A DNA stretch of 64,000 nt, taken from Alloscardovia omnicolens DSM 21503 (GTDB lineage: Bacteria; Actinomycetota; Actinomycetes; Actinomycetales; Bifidobacteriaceae). Positions 24,083 to 33,960 of the stretch are shown piece after piece. The stretch covers positions 62,001 through 126,000 of the forward strand of contig NZ_ATVB01000001.1 in assembly GCF_000420505.1 (NCBI RefSeq), given 5' to 3'. Made by a program: the position numbers and the translations under genes. Numbering within the stretch: position 1 is the stretch's first letter; the number at the start of each line of letters is the position of its first letter. Under the pieces are notes generated by a model that was not told the origin of the DNA, ran no database searches, and saw only the letters and a list, made by a program, of their open reading frames with translations.

Positions 24083-25720
24083 TTACTTAGTCAAAGCGCG
24101 ATAGTCTGGCATAGAGTTCCAACCAATGGTGAAGCCCTTAACGCCCTGAGCTGCTACGCCCTTGCTGTTTGCATAGTAGATCGGGATACTTGGCAGATCC
24201 TTGAGCAGCATCTCTTCCGCTTCCTGGTATACCTTGTTTGCATCTTCTACGCTTGCTGCAGCGTTAGCCTTTACGAGCAGAGCATCGAATTCAGGGTTCT
24301 TGTAGTCACCATCGTTCGAACCGTTACCGTCTGCAGCAGCAGAGCTGTACAGTGGCTGCAAGTAGTTTTCTGGGGATGGGTAATCTGGCATCCAACCTGC
24401 GCGGAAGATGGACTTGAGGGAACGGTTGTTAATTTCCTGACGCAGCTGTTGGAAGGTTGCAACTGGAGTTGCTTCTGCATCGATGCCCAAAGCATTCTTA
24501 ATAGAGTTTGCATATGCATCGAAGATGTCCTTGTGACCACCGTCTGCGTTGTAGCTCAAAGTGAGCTTAGTGTTGCCCCAGTCGCTAATCTTGTTAGCTT
24601 CTTCCCACAGCTTCTTAGCTTCGTTAGCATCGTACTTGAGTACTTCGTTGCCCTTAAGGTCTTCGGAGTAGCCAGGCATTGCTGGAGTTACGTAGTCTAC
24701 TGCTGGAGTACCAGTGCCACCGAGAACCTTCTTTACAATCTGTTCGCGGTTAATTGCGCGAGAGATTGCTGCACGACGCAAACGACCTTCGTCGTCCATG
24801 CGGAAGTGATCCATATCGGTTGGAATGGTGAGAGTCTGAATTACAGAACCAGGCTTGTTGTATGCCTGTACGGAAGAGTCAGACTCGAAAGTAGTGGTTG
24901 CAGAGGTTGGAACGGATTCCATAACATCCAAGTTACCTGCCTGAATATCTGCATATGCGGTATCCATATCGGTGTAAATCTTGAAGTCGATTTCCTTTGC
25001 CTTACCTGGGAAGTTGCCCTTGTAATCGTCGTTCTTTACGAGATTAATGGACTGATTGTGCTCCCAAGACTTGAACTTGTATGCACCGTTACCTACTGGT
25101 TTCTGACCGAATGCCTTTGGATCCTTGTAGAAGGATTCTGGCAATGGCATGAATGCCTGGTAACCCACCTGAATTGGGAAGGTGGACGAGCTGTTCTTGA
25201 GCTCTACAGAGAAGTGAGTATCGTCGGTTACAGTCAAACCGCTCAACTGAGCATCGCTTGCAGTACCGTCTGCCTGAAGCTCGTCGTAACCCTTAATATT
25301 AGAGAACCAAGAGTTGTTCAGCATCGAGTTTGCAGCAACAGCAGCGTAGCTCCATGCCTTTGTGAAGGATTCGGCGGTTACCTTAGTACCGTCAGTAAAC
25401 TTCCAGTCGCCACTAATTTCGATGTCGTACTTAGTGTTATCGTCGTTAGCCTTGATGCTCTTAGCAACTTCGTTCTTTGCGTTACCCTTAGTATCGAAAC
25501 CTACGAGACCGGAGAACAGCAAATCAACGGCACGGAAACCACCGGATTCGTTGGTCATTGCTGGAATCAATGCGTTTTCTGGCTCGGAACCGAAAGCCGT
25601 AATTACAGAATCACTAGAGGCGCTGTTAGAAGAGCCACCCTTGGAGGCGCCGCATGCGCCTAATGTCATGACAGCTGCAGCAACGGCCGCGGTCATCATC
25701 ATTAACTTCGACTTCTTCAT
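24083..25720 (-). CDS. oppA: Oligopeptide-binding lipoprotein
   Basis: This 545-residue family 5 solute-binding protein has a lipoprotein signal (MKKSKLMMMTAAVAAAVMTLGACG, Cys about 23) followed by a low-complexity SKGGSSNSASS linker, and the family 5 core (KYDIEISGDWKFTDGTKVTAESFTKAWSYA, then RLRRAAISRAINREQIVKKVL and DGNGSNDGDYKNPEFDALL). It captures peptides outside the cell. I chose the ATG at 25720 since AAAGAGA lies 6 nt upstream; an ATG six codons earlier has a poorly placed GGAG. It heads the opp operon. The 251 bp upstream hold only AT-rich promoter-like DNA. Confidence 0.93.
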   Translation of the reverse strand: MKKSKLMMMTAAVAAAVMTLGACGASKGGSSNSASSDSVITAFGSEPENALIPAMTNESGGFRAVDLLFSGLVGFDTKGNAKNEVAKSIKANDDNTKYDIEISGDWKFTDGTKVTAESFTKAWSYAAVAANSMLNNSWFSNIKGYDELQADGTASDAQLSGLTVTDDTHFSVELKNSSSTFPIQVGYQAFMPLPESFYKDPKAFGQKPVGNGAYKFKSWEHNQSINLVKNDDYKGNFPGKAKEIDFKIYTDMDTAYADIQAGNLDVMESVPTSATTTFESDSSVQAYNKPGSVIQTLTIPTDMDHFRMDDEGRLRRAAISRAINREQIVKKVLGGTGTPAVDYVTPAMPGYSEDLKGNEVLKYDANEAKKLWEEANKISDWGNTKLTLSYNADGGHKDIFDAYANSIKNALGIDAEATPVATFQQLRQEINNRSLKSIFRAGWMPDYPSPENYLQPLYSSAAADGNGSNDGDYKNPEFDALLVKANAAASVEDANKVYQEAEEMLLKDLPSIPIYYANSKGVAAQGVKGFTIGWNSMPDYRALTK

Positions 25721-25989
25721 GTCTATCTCTTTCTTCATCTCCGCTTATTGGCGGATATTATGCACGAAGTACACTCACACGATTACTCGTATGAACATAC
25801 CGCATCAATGTATCAGAAAATTGTTTCGAATTGGATACCAAATCAAAGAAATCTGATATTTATTATTATATATTTATGCATAGTCATGTATAAAACATTG
25901 CATAAATACAGGCAAAACGAGTGTTTTTGTGAGTAAAGAAATTTATAGTTATGCACCGCAGCTGTCGTTTCAGAATATGGAATACGCCT

Positions 25990-26901
25990 TTATGCGCGCG
26001 GAAAAGCCTGCGCATAGGTTTTTTTGAGCTTATCCATAGACACATGCGTATAACGTTGCGTCGTAGACAGCGAGGAATGGCCAAGAATCTCTTGTACCTC
26101 GCGCAGATCCGCTCCCCCGTTGAGCATATGCGTGGCCGCACTGTGACGCAGCGCATGCGGCGCAATATCGGGCACTCCAGCAGCCTGAGCACGTTGATGC
26201 ACAATCGCGCGCACAATACGCTGATCGATGCGACCACCGCGATTTCCCAAGAACACTGCTCCACTCGGCGTTTTTTTGTTCGCCACCAGAGAACGCCCCT
26301 GCTCTATCCACTCTTCTAAGGCGCGCGCCGCAGGCAGACCGAAAGGAACAACGCGCTGCTTATTTCCTTTACCCGTTACTTTTAGGAGCCGCTCACTCAG
26401 GTTGATATCTTCGAGATTAAGCCCGACCAGCTCAGACACACGAATTCCTGTGGCATACAGAAGCTCCAACATGGCCGAATCACGCAGAGTATGCGCATGA
26501 GCGACGGAATCTTCCTCTACTTCTCCCCCACTTGGCGCATCCATAAAAGCTTCTGCTTGGTCTTTGCTTAAGACTTCCGGCAGGCGTGAGGAATGCTTGG
26601 GCGTAGAGATTGATTCTGCAGGATTAGTACTGCACAAGCCGTGCATATACGCGTAGGAAAAGAAGCCGCGCAGCGCCACGATTTTGCGCGCTACTGTTGA
26701 TTTTGTGGCTCCTCGATGCATTTCGTGTGCCATCCAAGAGCGGATATGATCGCGAGTAATATCCTCGAGAGAGTTAAGTCCTCGTAAGGCGAACACACGG
26801 AAAGCTTCGGAAAGATCGCTTCGATAGGCGCGCAAAGTTGCTGGGCTTAAGCCTTTATTCGTGCGAATATAGTTGAGATATTGCTCCAACGCCTCGTCCA
26901 T
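25990..26901 (-). CDS. xerC: Tyrosine recombinase XerC
   Basis: This 303-residue tyrosine recombinase has an N-terminal SAM-like domain (ALEQYLNYIRTNKGLSPATLRAYRSDL) and the catalytic residues in ATGIRVSELVGL (Arg), HALRHSAATHML (His-x-x-Arg), GHSSLSTTQRYTHV (His and nucleophile Tyr). It acts with XerD to resolve chromosome dimers at dif. The length and motif set fit XerC. AAGGAGG lies 5 nt before the ATG at 26901, which is therefore preferred to the upstream ATG at 26919. Confidence 0.9.
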   Translation of the reverse strand: MDEALEQYLNYIRTNKGLSPATLRAYRSDLSEAFRVFALRGLNSLEDITRDHIRSWMAHEMHRGATKSTVARKIVALRGFFSYAYMHGLCSTNPAESISTPKHSSRLPEVLSKDQAEAFMDAPSGGEVEEDSVAHAHTLRDSAMLELLYATGIRVSELVGLNLEDINLSERLLKVTGKGNKQRVVPFGLPAARALEEWIEQGRSLVANKKTPSGAVFLGNRGGRIDQRIVRAIVHQRAQAAGVPDIAPHALRHSAATHMLNGGADLREVQEILGHSSLSTTQRYTHVSMDKLKKTYAQAFPRA

Positions 26902-26929
26902 GCACCCTCCTTCGCGCAACTGTGTTCAG

Positions 26930-26935
26930 TATAAT
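26930..26935 (+). promoter_or_regulatory. -10 box of a probable leaderless transcript
   Basis: A perfect TATAAT ends 7 nt before the ATG of the gene at 26943, so transcription would start at or next to the initiation codon. No Shine-Dalgarno precedes that ATG. Confidence 0.6.
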
Positions 26936-26942
26936 ACTCACT

Positions 26943-27203
26943 ATGGTGTCTTTAGAGTCTATACCGGTGGGTGCGCGCATTGTTGTGCGCACTGCCGATG
27001 GTATCGATAGTTTCACAGGGCGTACGCAGTTCCGCGATTTCGTGGGCCACGTTCTCGAGACACACTCTGATGCTCTCGTTTTGCAGCGCGATGCAGCGGC
27101 GAACGGTTCGCGTCCCTCTCAGATTGTGCGGATTGAAGTCAGCAAGATTGTGCGGTTAAAGCCTATTCCTCCTCGCGCAAATGCGGGAAATGACGCACAG
27201 TAG
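26943..27203 (+). CDS. DUF6725-like small bifidobacterial protein
   Basis: This 86-residue protein reads VSLESIPVGARIVVRTADGI and ends in basic and Pro-rich sequence. It is predicted to be a small beta-barrel-like protein (VGHVLETHSDALVLQRD, IVRIEVSKIVRLKPIP), a layout seen in ferrous-iron or RNA-binding small barrels, but no function is known. I recall similar proteins in bifidobacteria labelled DUF6725; this needs a search to confirm. The ATG at 26943 lies 7 nt after a TATAAT, suggesting a leaderless mRNA. It is divergent from xerC and overlaps the 3' end of tyrA by 41 bp on the opposite strand. Confidence 0.65.
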   Translation: MVSLESIPVGARIVVRTADGIDSFTGRTQFRDFVGHVLETHSDALVLQRDAAANGSRPSQIVRIEVSKIVRLKPIPPRANAGNDAQ

Positions 27204-28161
27204 CTTCAACAACATCAATATGCTCAACGCGACCGCCACGACGCGATGCTGCTACTAAATCCGAAGCCCAGGAATCGTCGCTTTCCCCACAGCGCACAGT
27301 AAAGACTCCCTCTGGAATCTTTTTGTTCAGCTTTGCCTTCACCTCGCGATACGGCTGCGCGCGCATAAAGAAGCTCGCCAAAGGCGCGCCCTTCTCGATA
27401 AGCTCTGCCGCTTCTTCAAGTCGCTGCGCCATGCCATGCAACAAAACTGCCACGTTATCGGGATTCTCGTCCACCATCGCCTGCGTACGATCAGGAGTGG
27501 TCAGAGCTACGCGCGTCATATCGCGCCACGAGCCTGCAGCCAAAGCCAACGCCACGTTCGACACAGGATTATCCACCAACTGTGCAGCCAAGGCGGTAGC
27601 CACCACATGGGGCATATGAGAAATTTGAGCCGTTGCTTTATCGTGCTCAACGGACGTGGTTACGATAAAACGGTTTTTTACGCCATCGCACACCATTTGT
27701 CCCACGTGAATAAAACGCTCACGGTCAGTATCTTTTTCTACAGTTAACGCCCACGTTGCACCATCAAATAACCGTGCATCTGCAGCGTCAAAACCTGCGA
27801 GCTCATTGCCAGCCATAGGATGCGCACCCACAAAAACCGAGCGCAAACCGTGGCGAGATACACTGTCTAATACTTCGCGCTTTACGCTGCCCACATCGGT
27901 AAGCGTTGTCTTGTGCGATAATACCGACGCTAAACGCTGCAAAACCGAATCCATCGCCTTCAAAGGCGTGCACAAAACGAGAATATCCGGCTCAGCCGCG
28001 GCAAGCTCTTCTATACGGCGCACGCATTCGATACCGTTTGTGCGCGCAGCCCCGTAAGGAGCGCTACGATGATTCCACGCCACAACGTCGAAACCGTTCT
28101 CGCGCAAGGCTAAAGCCAAGGAGCCGCCAATTAAGCCGAGTCCTGCAATACCAATCTTCAC
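27163..28161 (-). CDS. tyrA: Prephenate dehydrogenase
   Basis: This 332-residue enzyme converts prephenate to 4-hydroxyphenylpyruvate in tyrosine synthesis. The NAD-binding GIAGLGLIGGSLALALRENG is at residues 3-22, and the catalytic-domain motifs LTDVGSVKREVL, VGAHPMAGNELAG and LALAAGSWRDMTRVA follow. There is no obvious ACT domain or chorismate mutase fusion. It starts 3 nt after pheA ends, so the two form an operon for the terminal steps of Phe/Tyr synthesis. Confidence 0.92.
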   Translation of the reverse strand: MKIGIAGLGLIGGSLALALRENGFDVVAWNHRSAPYGAARTNGIECVRRIEELAAAEPDILVLCTPLKAMDSVLQRLASVLSHKTTLTDVGSVKREVLDSVSRHGLRSVFVGAHPMAGNELAGFDAADARLFDGATWALTVEKDTDRERFIHVGQMVCDGVKNRFIVTTSVEHDKATAQISHMPHVVATALAAQLVDNPVSNVALALAAGSWRDMTRVALTTPDRTQAMVDENPDNVAVLLHGMAQRLEEAAELIEKGAPLASFFMRAQPYREVKAKLNKKIPEGVFTVRCGESDDSWASDLVAASRRGGRVEHIDVVEATVRHFPHLREEE

Positions 28162-28164
28162 TGT

Positions 28165-29076
28165 CTACTCCTCCACCAACATCGGATTAATCCCCACCTG
28201 CGGCAAATTCCATTGTGCAACCGGCACATGTGCTATATCGCGCTGCTCATAGACGGCTAAAATCTTTACCCAATCACCGTGCTCTTCTATCTCACGGAAA
28301 ACTGCCTGCATATTCGCGTCCCACGGTGCCGCGTCTAAAGTAATCACAAAACTGTACGTGCCATCCGCCGCCTTAATCGGGCGAGAAATAAGGCTGGTCA
28401 TATTCAAACCGTTATCGCGGAACACGTCCAACAGATTCGCTACTACGCCTGGACCAGTAAACAGCGGAATAACAGTAATAATGCTTTCGCAGGAAGCCTT
28501 CGAAGCGCAGCGCAAGCGGTTACGCTCTACAACGGCTTCGCGCGGTGCGAGAACGAGAAAGTCTGTGTGTGCGCCACTATAATCCTGAACCGCGCGTTTA
28601 TACGTTTCCAAACCGTAGAGCTCGCCCGAGTTTTGCGGTCCTAAAGCGATTTGATGCGGCTGCAGGTTTTCGCAGGCCGCCGTATTTGATTGCGCGGGAA
28701 CTAAACGAAGCTGATTGTCCGCGATAAACTGCGTGCACTGCGCTAAACCGTGCGGATGAGCGCTCACTTCGGTAAGCTGTGCGTGATCTTCGCGCACGAA
28801 AGCGTCGAACTCAACGTTTACGCTCAGGCGGTCGATGCCCGCAATATTATGCGCGTCGATAAGACGGTCGAGATTTTGGGCGATATAGCCTTCGACATTA
28901 TTTTCCCAAGCAAGAATACCCCAGCCGTCACCAGCTTCTACGTGAGTTACGATTTCTCGCTCGTTCGCGCACGCGCTCAGCTCAACGCTGTCGCCGTTCT
29001 TACTGTACTGCTGCGCTGCTGCTTGTGCTGCTTGATGCGTGAACGAACCGTGCGGACCTAAATAGTACAAGCGCAT
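28165..29076 (-). CDS. pheA: Prephenate dehydratase
   Basis: This 303-residue enzyme makes phenylpyruvate from prephenate. The N-terminal domain opens LYYLGPHGSFTHQAA and has the LAWENNVEGYIAQNLDRL loop; the C-terminal ACT domain (SIITVIPLFTGPGVVANLLDVFRDNGLNMTSLISRP) would bind phenylalanine for feedback control. I chose the ATG at 29076 with AAAGG 7 nt upstream. The gene follows a small membrane-protein gene and precedes tyrA. Confidence 0.92.
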   Translation of the reverse strand: MRLYYLGPHGSFTHQAAQAAAQQYSKNGDSVELSACANEREIVTHVEAGDGWGILAWENNVEGYIAQNLDRLIDAHNIAGIDRLSVNVEFDAFVREDHAQLTEVSAHPHGLAQCTQFIADNQLRLVPAQSNTAACENLQPHQIALGPQNSGELYGLETYKRAVQDYSGAHTDFLVLAPREAVVERNRLRCASKASCESIITVIPLFTGPGVVANLLDVFRDNGLNMTSLISRPIKAADGTYSFVITLDAAPWDANMQAVFREIEEHGDWVKILAVYEQRDIAHVPVAQWNLPQVGINPMLVEE

Positions 29077-29101
29077 AAGCATCCTTTGCGTCTAAGGGTT
29101 T

Positions 29102-29500
29102 TTAGTCTTGGAAAGCCTTCGTCCATCGAGCCGGTAAAAACATAACGACCAGATGTACAACAATAATGCCATACAACCAGTAAAGCGAACAATGTTGCGA
29201 CCAATAGGTAATCAGCGAGGAACCGCCTAAAGCCACCACGGTGCTCGTACTCGTACTCGATAATGCCATTGCCCACGTAATGCCAATAGACACAGCTCCA
29301 TGCGCAAAAATATGCCAAATATTGCCGCGCACTCCTGCCATAAAGCTCGACATGCCCACAGCAAGAAGGGTTAAGAACAAACCATAGGGAATATTGTAGG
29401 CAGCACCCAAACGGTATGCAAAAGTGCCTACCACAGCCACCACTATGGCAAAAGCGATAGTGGTGAGCCAAGATGTGAGGCTTTTGGGCTGGGTAGACAC
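29102..29500 (-). CDS. Small four-helix membrane protein
   Basis: This 132-residue protein has four hydrophobic segments (IAFAIVVAVVGTFAYRLG, YGLFLTLLAVGMSSFMAG, AHGAVSIGITWAMALSS and LYWLYGIIVVHLVVMFLPA), starting from a GTG with AAAGG upstream. The pattern resembles small actinobacterial membrane proteins such as the DUF6113 type, but I am not certain of the family. It lies between typA and pheA on the same strand. Function is unknown. Confidence 0.7.
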   Translation of the reverse strand: MSTQPKSLTSWLTTIAFAIVVAVVGTFAYRLGAAYNIPYGLFLTLLAVGMSSFMAGVRGNIWHIFAHGAVSIGITWAMALSSTSTSTVVALGGSSLITYWSQHCSLYWLYGIIVVHLVVMFLPARWTKAFQD

Positions 29501-29524
29501 TTTATAATCAACCTTTACTTGTGC

Positions 29525-31447
29525 TTACTTCTGCTTAGACTGACGACGCTGCTGAGCATGCCACTTGTACCAAGCATCGCGGCTAAGAATAATCTTGCGC
29601 ACGCGAATGGATTCAGGTGTTACTTCTACGCACTCATCATCGTTCGCGAAGTCCAAGGACTCTTCCAAGCTCATCTGAATTGGCGGAGTTAAGGTTTCGA
29701 GAACATCTGCTGTTGCAGAACGCATATTCGTCATATGCTTTTCCAGCGTAATGTTAATGTCCAAGTCGCCTGGCTTACCAGTAACGCCCACAACCTGACC
29801 CTCATATACTGGAGACTGTGGCTGCACGAAGAAGTTACCGCGAGCCTGCAACTTCTGCATAGCGTATGGGCTAGCTTTACCCTGACGATCGGCAACCATA
29901 GAACCGTTTTGACGCACCACAATCTCGCCAGCCCACTCATCGTAGCCAGCAGAAATCGAGGATGCAATACCTGTTCCACGAGTGCTTGACAGTAACTGGG
30001 TTCTAAAGCCAATCAATCCGCGGCTAGGCACAGTAAACTCCATGCGCACCCAACCAGAGCCGTGGTTCGTCATGGAATCCATACGTCCCTTACGTGCAGC
30101 CATCAACTGGGTTACAGCGCCCATGTACTCTTCTGGCACATCGATAGTCGAGTGCTCGAATGGCTCCATAACCTTGCCGTCAACAGTGCGCGTCACAACT
30201 TGTGGGCGACCCACAGTCAGTTCGAAGCCTTCACGACGCATCTCTTCAGCCAAAACAGCCAAAGCCAATTCACCGCGACCGCGAACTTCCCATACATCTG
30301 GACGGTCAGTATCGATAACCTGAATGGACACATTACCAATCAGTTCCTTATCCAAACGGTCCTTGAGCATACGAGCGGTCAGCTTGTGATCCTTACCTTC
30401 GGTACCAGCCAAAGGCGAATCATTCGTACCGAAAGTCATAGAAATAGCTGGCTCATCCACGTGGATGAGTGGCAATGGCTGTGGATCTTGAGGATCGACG
30501 ATGGTCTCGCCAATCATAATATCGTCCACACCTGCAATAGCAACGATGTCGCCAGGGCCAGCGCTTTCTGCTGGAACGCGGTCCAAGCCTTCGGTGCGCA
30601 AAATCTCGGTCAACTTAAAGTTAACAATCTTGCCATCTGTTCGTGCCAATCCATACTGCTTACCTTTAAGCAGCTCTCCGGAGTAAATACGAACCAAACC
30701 TAAACGTCCCAAATAATCTGACGCATCGATATTGGTGACGTGAGCCTGCAAAGGAGTATCTTCGTTGTAGTGAGGAGCAGGAATGTTCTTCACAATCATT
30801 TCGAAGAGAGGCTCGAGGTTATCGTTATCTGGAACGTCACCATCTGCTGGCTGGTTCACGCTGGAACGTCCTGCCTTGGCAGCGCAGTAAATAACTGGCA
30901 GATCGAGCAGAGAATCCAAATCGAGGTCCACACCCTCTTCGACAACGTCCTGAGCCAAACCGAGCAGCAAATCTGTTGCTTCGGATACGACTTCGCTAAT
31001 ACGAGCATCTGGACGATCAGTCTTATTTATAGCCAAAATAACTGGCAGCTTAGCTTCCAAAGCCTTACGCAGCACGAAACGCGTCTGAGGCAATGGACCT
31101 TCCGAAGCGTCGACGAGCAGAACAACGCCGTCAACCATAGAAATACCGCGCTCTACCTCGCCACCGAAATCGGCGTGGCCAGGAGTGTCGACTACGTTAA
31201 TAACAATACCATCGCTCTCGCCCAAAGCCTGGGCTGCTGGACCATTATAATGAATAGCGGTATTCTTCGCGAGAATAGTAATACCCTTCTCGCGCTCGAT
31301 ATCGCCAGAATCCATGACGCGATCTGGAACTTCTTCACGCTCAGAGAAGACGTTAGACTGCTGAAGCATTGCGTTCACCAGCGTAGTTTTACCATGATCT
31401 ACGTGTGCAACAATTGCCACATTACGGATATTAGAGCGAATTGCCAT
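29525..31447 (-). CDS. typA: GTPase TypA/BipA
   Basis: This 640-residue translational GTPase of the EF-G class has G1 [15 protein letters not shown]2 EKGITI, G3 [12 protein letters not shown]4 AINKTD and the TypA-specific [25 protein letters not shown] and [29 protein letters not shown]. It binds ribosomes and affects 50S maturation under stress. GAGG lies 7 nt upstream of the ATG. It stands alone; the 145 bp before it carry nothing I recognise. Confidence 0.95.
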   Translation of the reverse strand: MAIRSNIRNVAIVAHVDHGKTTLVNAMLQQSNVFSEREEVPDRVMDSGDIEREKGITILAKNTAIHYNGPAAQALGESDGIVINVVDTPGHADFGGEVERGISMVDGVVLLVDASEGPLPQTRFVLRKALEAKLPVILAINKTDRPDARISEVVSEATDLLLGLAQDVVEEGVDLDLDSLLDLPVIYCAAKAGRSSVNQPADGDVPDNDNLEPLFEMIVKNIPAPHYNEDTPLQAHVTNIDASDYLGRLGLVRIYSGELLKGKQYGLARTDGKIVNFKLTEILRTEGLDRVPAESAGPGDIVAIAGVDDIMIGETIVDPQDPQPLPLIHVDEPAISMTFGTNDSPLAGTEGKDHKLTARMLKDRLDKELIGNVSIQVIDTDRPDVWEVRGRGELALAVLAEEMRREGFELTVGRPQVVTRTVDGKVMEPFEHSTIDVPEEYMGAVTQLMAARKGRMDSMTNHGSGWVRMEFTVPSRGLIGFRTQLLSSTRGTGIASSISAGYDEWAGEIVVRQNGSMVADRQGKASPYAMQKLQARGNFFVQPQSPVYEGQVVGVTGKPGDLDINITLEKHMTNMRSATADVLETLTPPIQMSLEESLDFANDDECVEVTPESIRVRKIILSRDAWYKWHAQQRRQSKQK

Positions 31448-31592
31448 TCATTACCTCTTTATTAGCTGATTGAAAAAGCTTATTGAGAGCCAAGCGCTCG
31501 TGCGCGAGACATAAACCTTTGCAAGTGTACGCTTTCACGCAGACACAGCACGCGATACGGAAAAAGATAGAGAGAAGATAAAGAGAAGGTGA

Positions 31593-32207
31593 TTATTCTT
31601 GTTCAGTTTGTGCAAGAACAGATTCAGGCAAGAACGGCGCTAAACTTGGTAATTCTTCTAAAGATTGAATACCCATTTTGTCGAGAAAAAGACCGGTTGT
31701 TACGAGCAGGGCTGCATGACTTTGTTCATCGCTTCCCTGCTCTCGGATAAGACCGTGCACAGTTAGAGAGCGAATAACACCGTCTGAGCTTACACCACGA
31801 ATACCACTGACTTGAGCGCGCGTCATCGGCTGTTTATAGGCAATAATAGCGAGGGTTTCTAAGGCTGCTTGAGATAGACGTGCTGTTTGACCATCAGCAA
31901 TAAAATGAGCCACGACTTGCTCAAATTCTTGGGCATTGACTAACTGCCAGCCTTGTAGATTATGATGCAATTCGAAACCGCGGTTTTGCTGTGTATATTC
32001 CTGTGCTAAGTACTCGAAGCACTCCTCGATAGCAGTAGCAATATCATTATCCGTTCCGCTAATAAAACCTGCATCACGCATAATATTTACAAGTTCTGCG
32101 GATTCTAACGGATGATCAGTAACCATAAGCACTGCTTCTAGGGCACTATGCAGTTCTGAGCGTTCTGCGCTGGCGGTATGAAGTGCGGTAGAGGTATCGG
32201 TACTCAT
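31593..32207 (-). CDS. scpB: Segregation and condensation protein ScpB
   Basis: This 204-residue winged-helix protein of the SMC condensin complex contains SALEAVLMVTDHPLESAEL and AALETLAIIAYKQPMTRAQVSGIRGVSSDGVIRSLTVHGLI, the ScpB signature. It dimerises and binds the ScpA kleisin. AAGGAG is 7 nt upstream of the ATG, which overlaps the scpA stop by 4 bp. Confidence 0.93.
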   Translation of the reverse strand: MSTDTSTALHTASAERSELHSALEAVLMVTDHPLESAELVNIMRDAGFISGTDNDIATAIEECFEYLAQEYTQQNRGFELHHNLQGWQLVNAQEFEQVVAHFIADGQTARLSQAALETLAIIAYKQPMTRAQVSGIRGVSSDGVIRSLTVHGLIREQGSDEQSHAALLVTTGLFLDKMGIQSLEELPSLAPFLPESVLAQTEQE

Positions 32208-33010
32208 GCAAAATCTCCTTCAGAAATCGCCACCACATCCACTGTTTCGGCCGTATCCATCTCGTTAAGCCAACGAACATGCAAATCATCAAAAGGTTGT
32301 GCCTGTTTGAGCTGCACAACTCCCTGCTTAAAGAAAGCCAAAATAGCAAGAAAACGAGCCACTACTTCAATCTTTTCCTTTGCATCACTAATCAGTTCAG
32401 CAAAAGTAACATCTGCTCTATCTCCTGCTAAACGCAAACGTTCACGTACAATACCTGCTTGCATGCGCAAATCAACCAGAGGAACGTGTAGCTGGGACAC
32501 AGATACTTCACTCGCAGGAGCATCGGCAACAACACGAGCTGCTAAACGGGCTAAATCATCAAGAGACAACGTCATCTCTACTTCTGGTATAAGCTGTGCC
32601 AAAGCCTGACTCAACGTTCCCGGATGAGCGAAGCGTCCTGAATGAGCGGCAAAGCTGCGACGGAACTCCTCACCTGCTGTTTTGAAGGCGCGATACTGCA
32701 ACAGACGAGCGAACAGCAAATCGCGTTGCTGCAAGGCTTCAAGATGTGCTTCAAAATCTTCATCCGCTTGCTCACGAGGTATAAGCTGCGCGGATTTCGC
32801 TTCAATCAAAATCGATGCAACATCGATAAATGAGCTGACTTGGTCAGCATTATCGCGCATATCCAGCTGTTTAATGTAGGCTACGAATTCCTCAGTAACA
32901 GCAGATAATGAGATCTGAGTAAGCTCTAGCTGCCTTTGGCTGACGAGGCTGAGAAGTACGTCAAAAGGACCTTGATATTCCTCAAGATTGACGTGAAAAC
33001 TTTCAGCCAC
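32204..33010 (-). CDS. scpA: Segregation and condensation protein ScpA
   Basis: This 268-residue kleisin bridges SMC head domains. The N-terminus (FHVNLEEYQGPFDVLLSLVSQRQLELTQISLSAVTEEFVAYI) is the ScpA domain, followed by an alpha-helical middle and a C-terminal winged helix (VVARFLAILAFFKQGVVQLKQAQPFDDLHV). The start is a GTG at 33010. It overlaps scpB by 4 bp and lies 30 bp after parA. Confidence 0.93.
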   Translation of the reverse strand: MAESFHVNLEEYQGPFDVLLSLVSQRQLELTQISLSAVTEEFVAYIKQLDMRDNADQVSSFIDVASILIEAKSAQLIPREQADEDFEAHLEALQQRDLLFARLLQYRAFKTAGEEFRRSFAAHSGRFAHPGTLSQALAQLIPEVEMTLSLDDLARLAARVVADAPASEVSVSQLHVPLVDLRMQAGIVRERLRLAGDRADVTFAELISDAKEKIEVVARFLAILAFFKQGVVQLKQAQPFDDLHVRWLNEMDTAETVDVVAISEGDFA

Positions 33011-33040
33011 CGCTTACCTTACCTACGCACAGCCTGAAAA

Positions 33041-33880
33041 CTAGGCAACAATTCCTTGAGCCACAATTTCGCGAGCTACTTCACGATATTCCTTCGCTGT
33101 AGCATGCTGAGGAGAAAACATGGTTATTGGTTTTGCTGCCACCGATGCGTCAGCAATTTTAATAGAACGCGAAATAACTGTGTGGAAAACCTTACCCGGG
33201 AAGGCATCATAAATTCGCTGGACTACCTCTTCAGCGTGCAAAGTGCGCGTATACATGGTCATTAAAACGCCGTAAACTTCCAGTTGAGGATTGATACGGC
33301 TTTTTACTTTTTCTATGGAATCCATCAGCAAGGCTACACCACGTAAGGCGAAGAACTCTGCAGCTACAGGAATAATGACTCCGTCTGCGGCTGTGAGAGC
33401 GTTAACAGTAAGTAAACCTAATGATGGTTGGCAGTCAATTAAAATCAGATCGTATTCGTTACGCACCTGGCGTAGAACAGATGCCAACACCTGTTCACGA
33501 CCTACTTCAGTGACGAGCTGAACTTCGGCAGCAGACAAATCGATATTTGCTGGAATAACATCCAAATCTGGGAAACGGGTGTGTTGAATAACGTCATGCA
33601 CATCCATGCTCGAGTTAAACATAGCCGTATAAATAGTATTAGGCACTTTGTTTGCGTTCACACCTAATGCAACTGATGCCGCACCCTGTGGATCGAAATC
33701 CACAACAAGAACTCGCCTACCATACTGGCTAAGCGCACCAGCAATGTTGACGCTACTGGTTGTTTTACCCACTCCACCTTTTTGATTGCACATAGCAATA
33801 ATTCGAGCAGGACCGTGTTGTTCCAGTGTTTTCGGTGCGGGGAAAGTTTCGTACTCTCGACCCAAAAGATCTGTTGGCAT
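33041..33880 (-). CDS. parA: ParA/Soj-family ATPase
   Basis: This 279-residue deviant-Walker ATPase has MCNQKGGVGKTTSSVNIAGAL at residues 30-50, LVVDFDPQGAASVALG and LILIDCQPSLGLLTVNAL. It is adjacent to scpA-scpB, the usual actinobacterial ParA-ScpAB cluster for chromosome organisation; a parB partner is not nearby. A TAATCT hexamer ends 6 nt before the ATG and there is no Shine-Dalgarno, so the mRNA may be leaderless. Confidence 0.9.
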   Translation of the reverse strand: MPTDLLGREYETFPAPKTLEQHGPARIIAMCNQKGGVGKTTSSVNIAGALSQYGRRVLVVDFDPQGAASVALGVNANKVPNTIYTAMFNSSMDVHDVIQHTRFPDLDVIPANIDLSAAEVQLVTEVGREQVLASVLRQVRNEYDLILIDCQPSLGLLTVNALTAADGVIIPVAAEFFALRGVALLMDSIEKVKSRINPQLEVYGVLMTMYTRTLHAEEVVQRIYDAFPGKVFHTVISRSIKIADASVAAKPITMFSPQHATAKEYREVAREIVAQGIVA

Positions 33881-33960
33881 GTTATTAGATTAGCACGTCT
33901 AGGCGAAAGCTCTTGTGGTTGTTACTATGATCGTCTCAGATATGTTAATAACACTACATT

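Noticed and set aside
24449-25663. A 404-codon open frame antisense to oppA
   Set aside because: Product is rich in Cys, Trp and Val in an artefactual pattern and has no domain; oppA on the other strand has clear family motifs and a ribosome-binding site.
30062-31465. Two long plus-strand frames opposite typA
   Set aside because: typA is unambiguous on the minus strand; the antisense products are low-complexity and show no family features.
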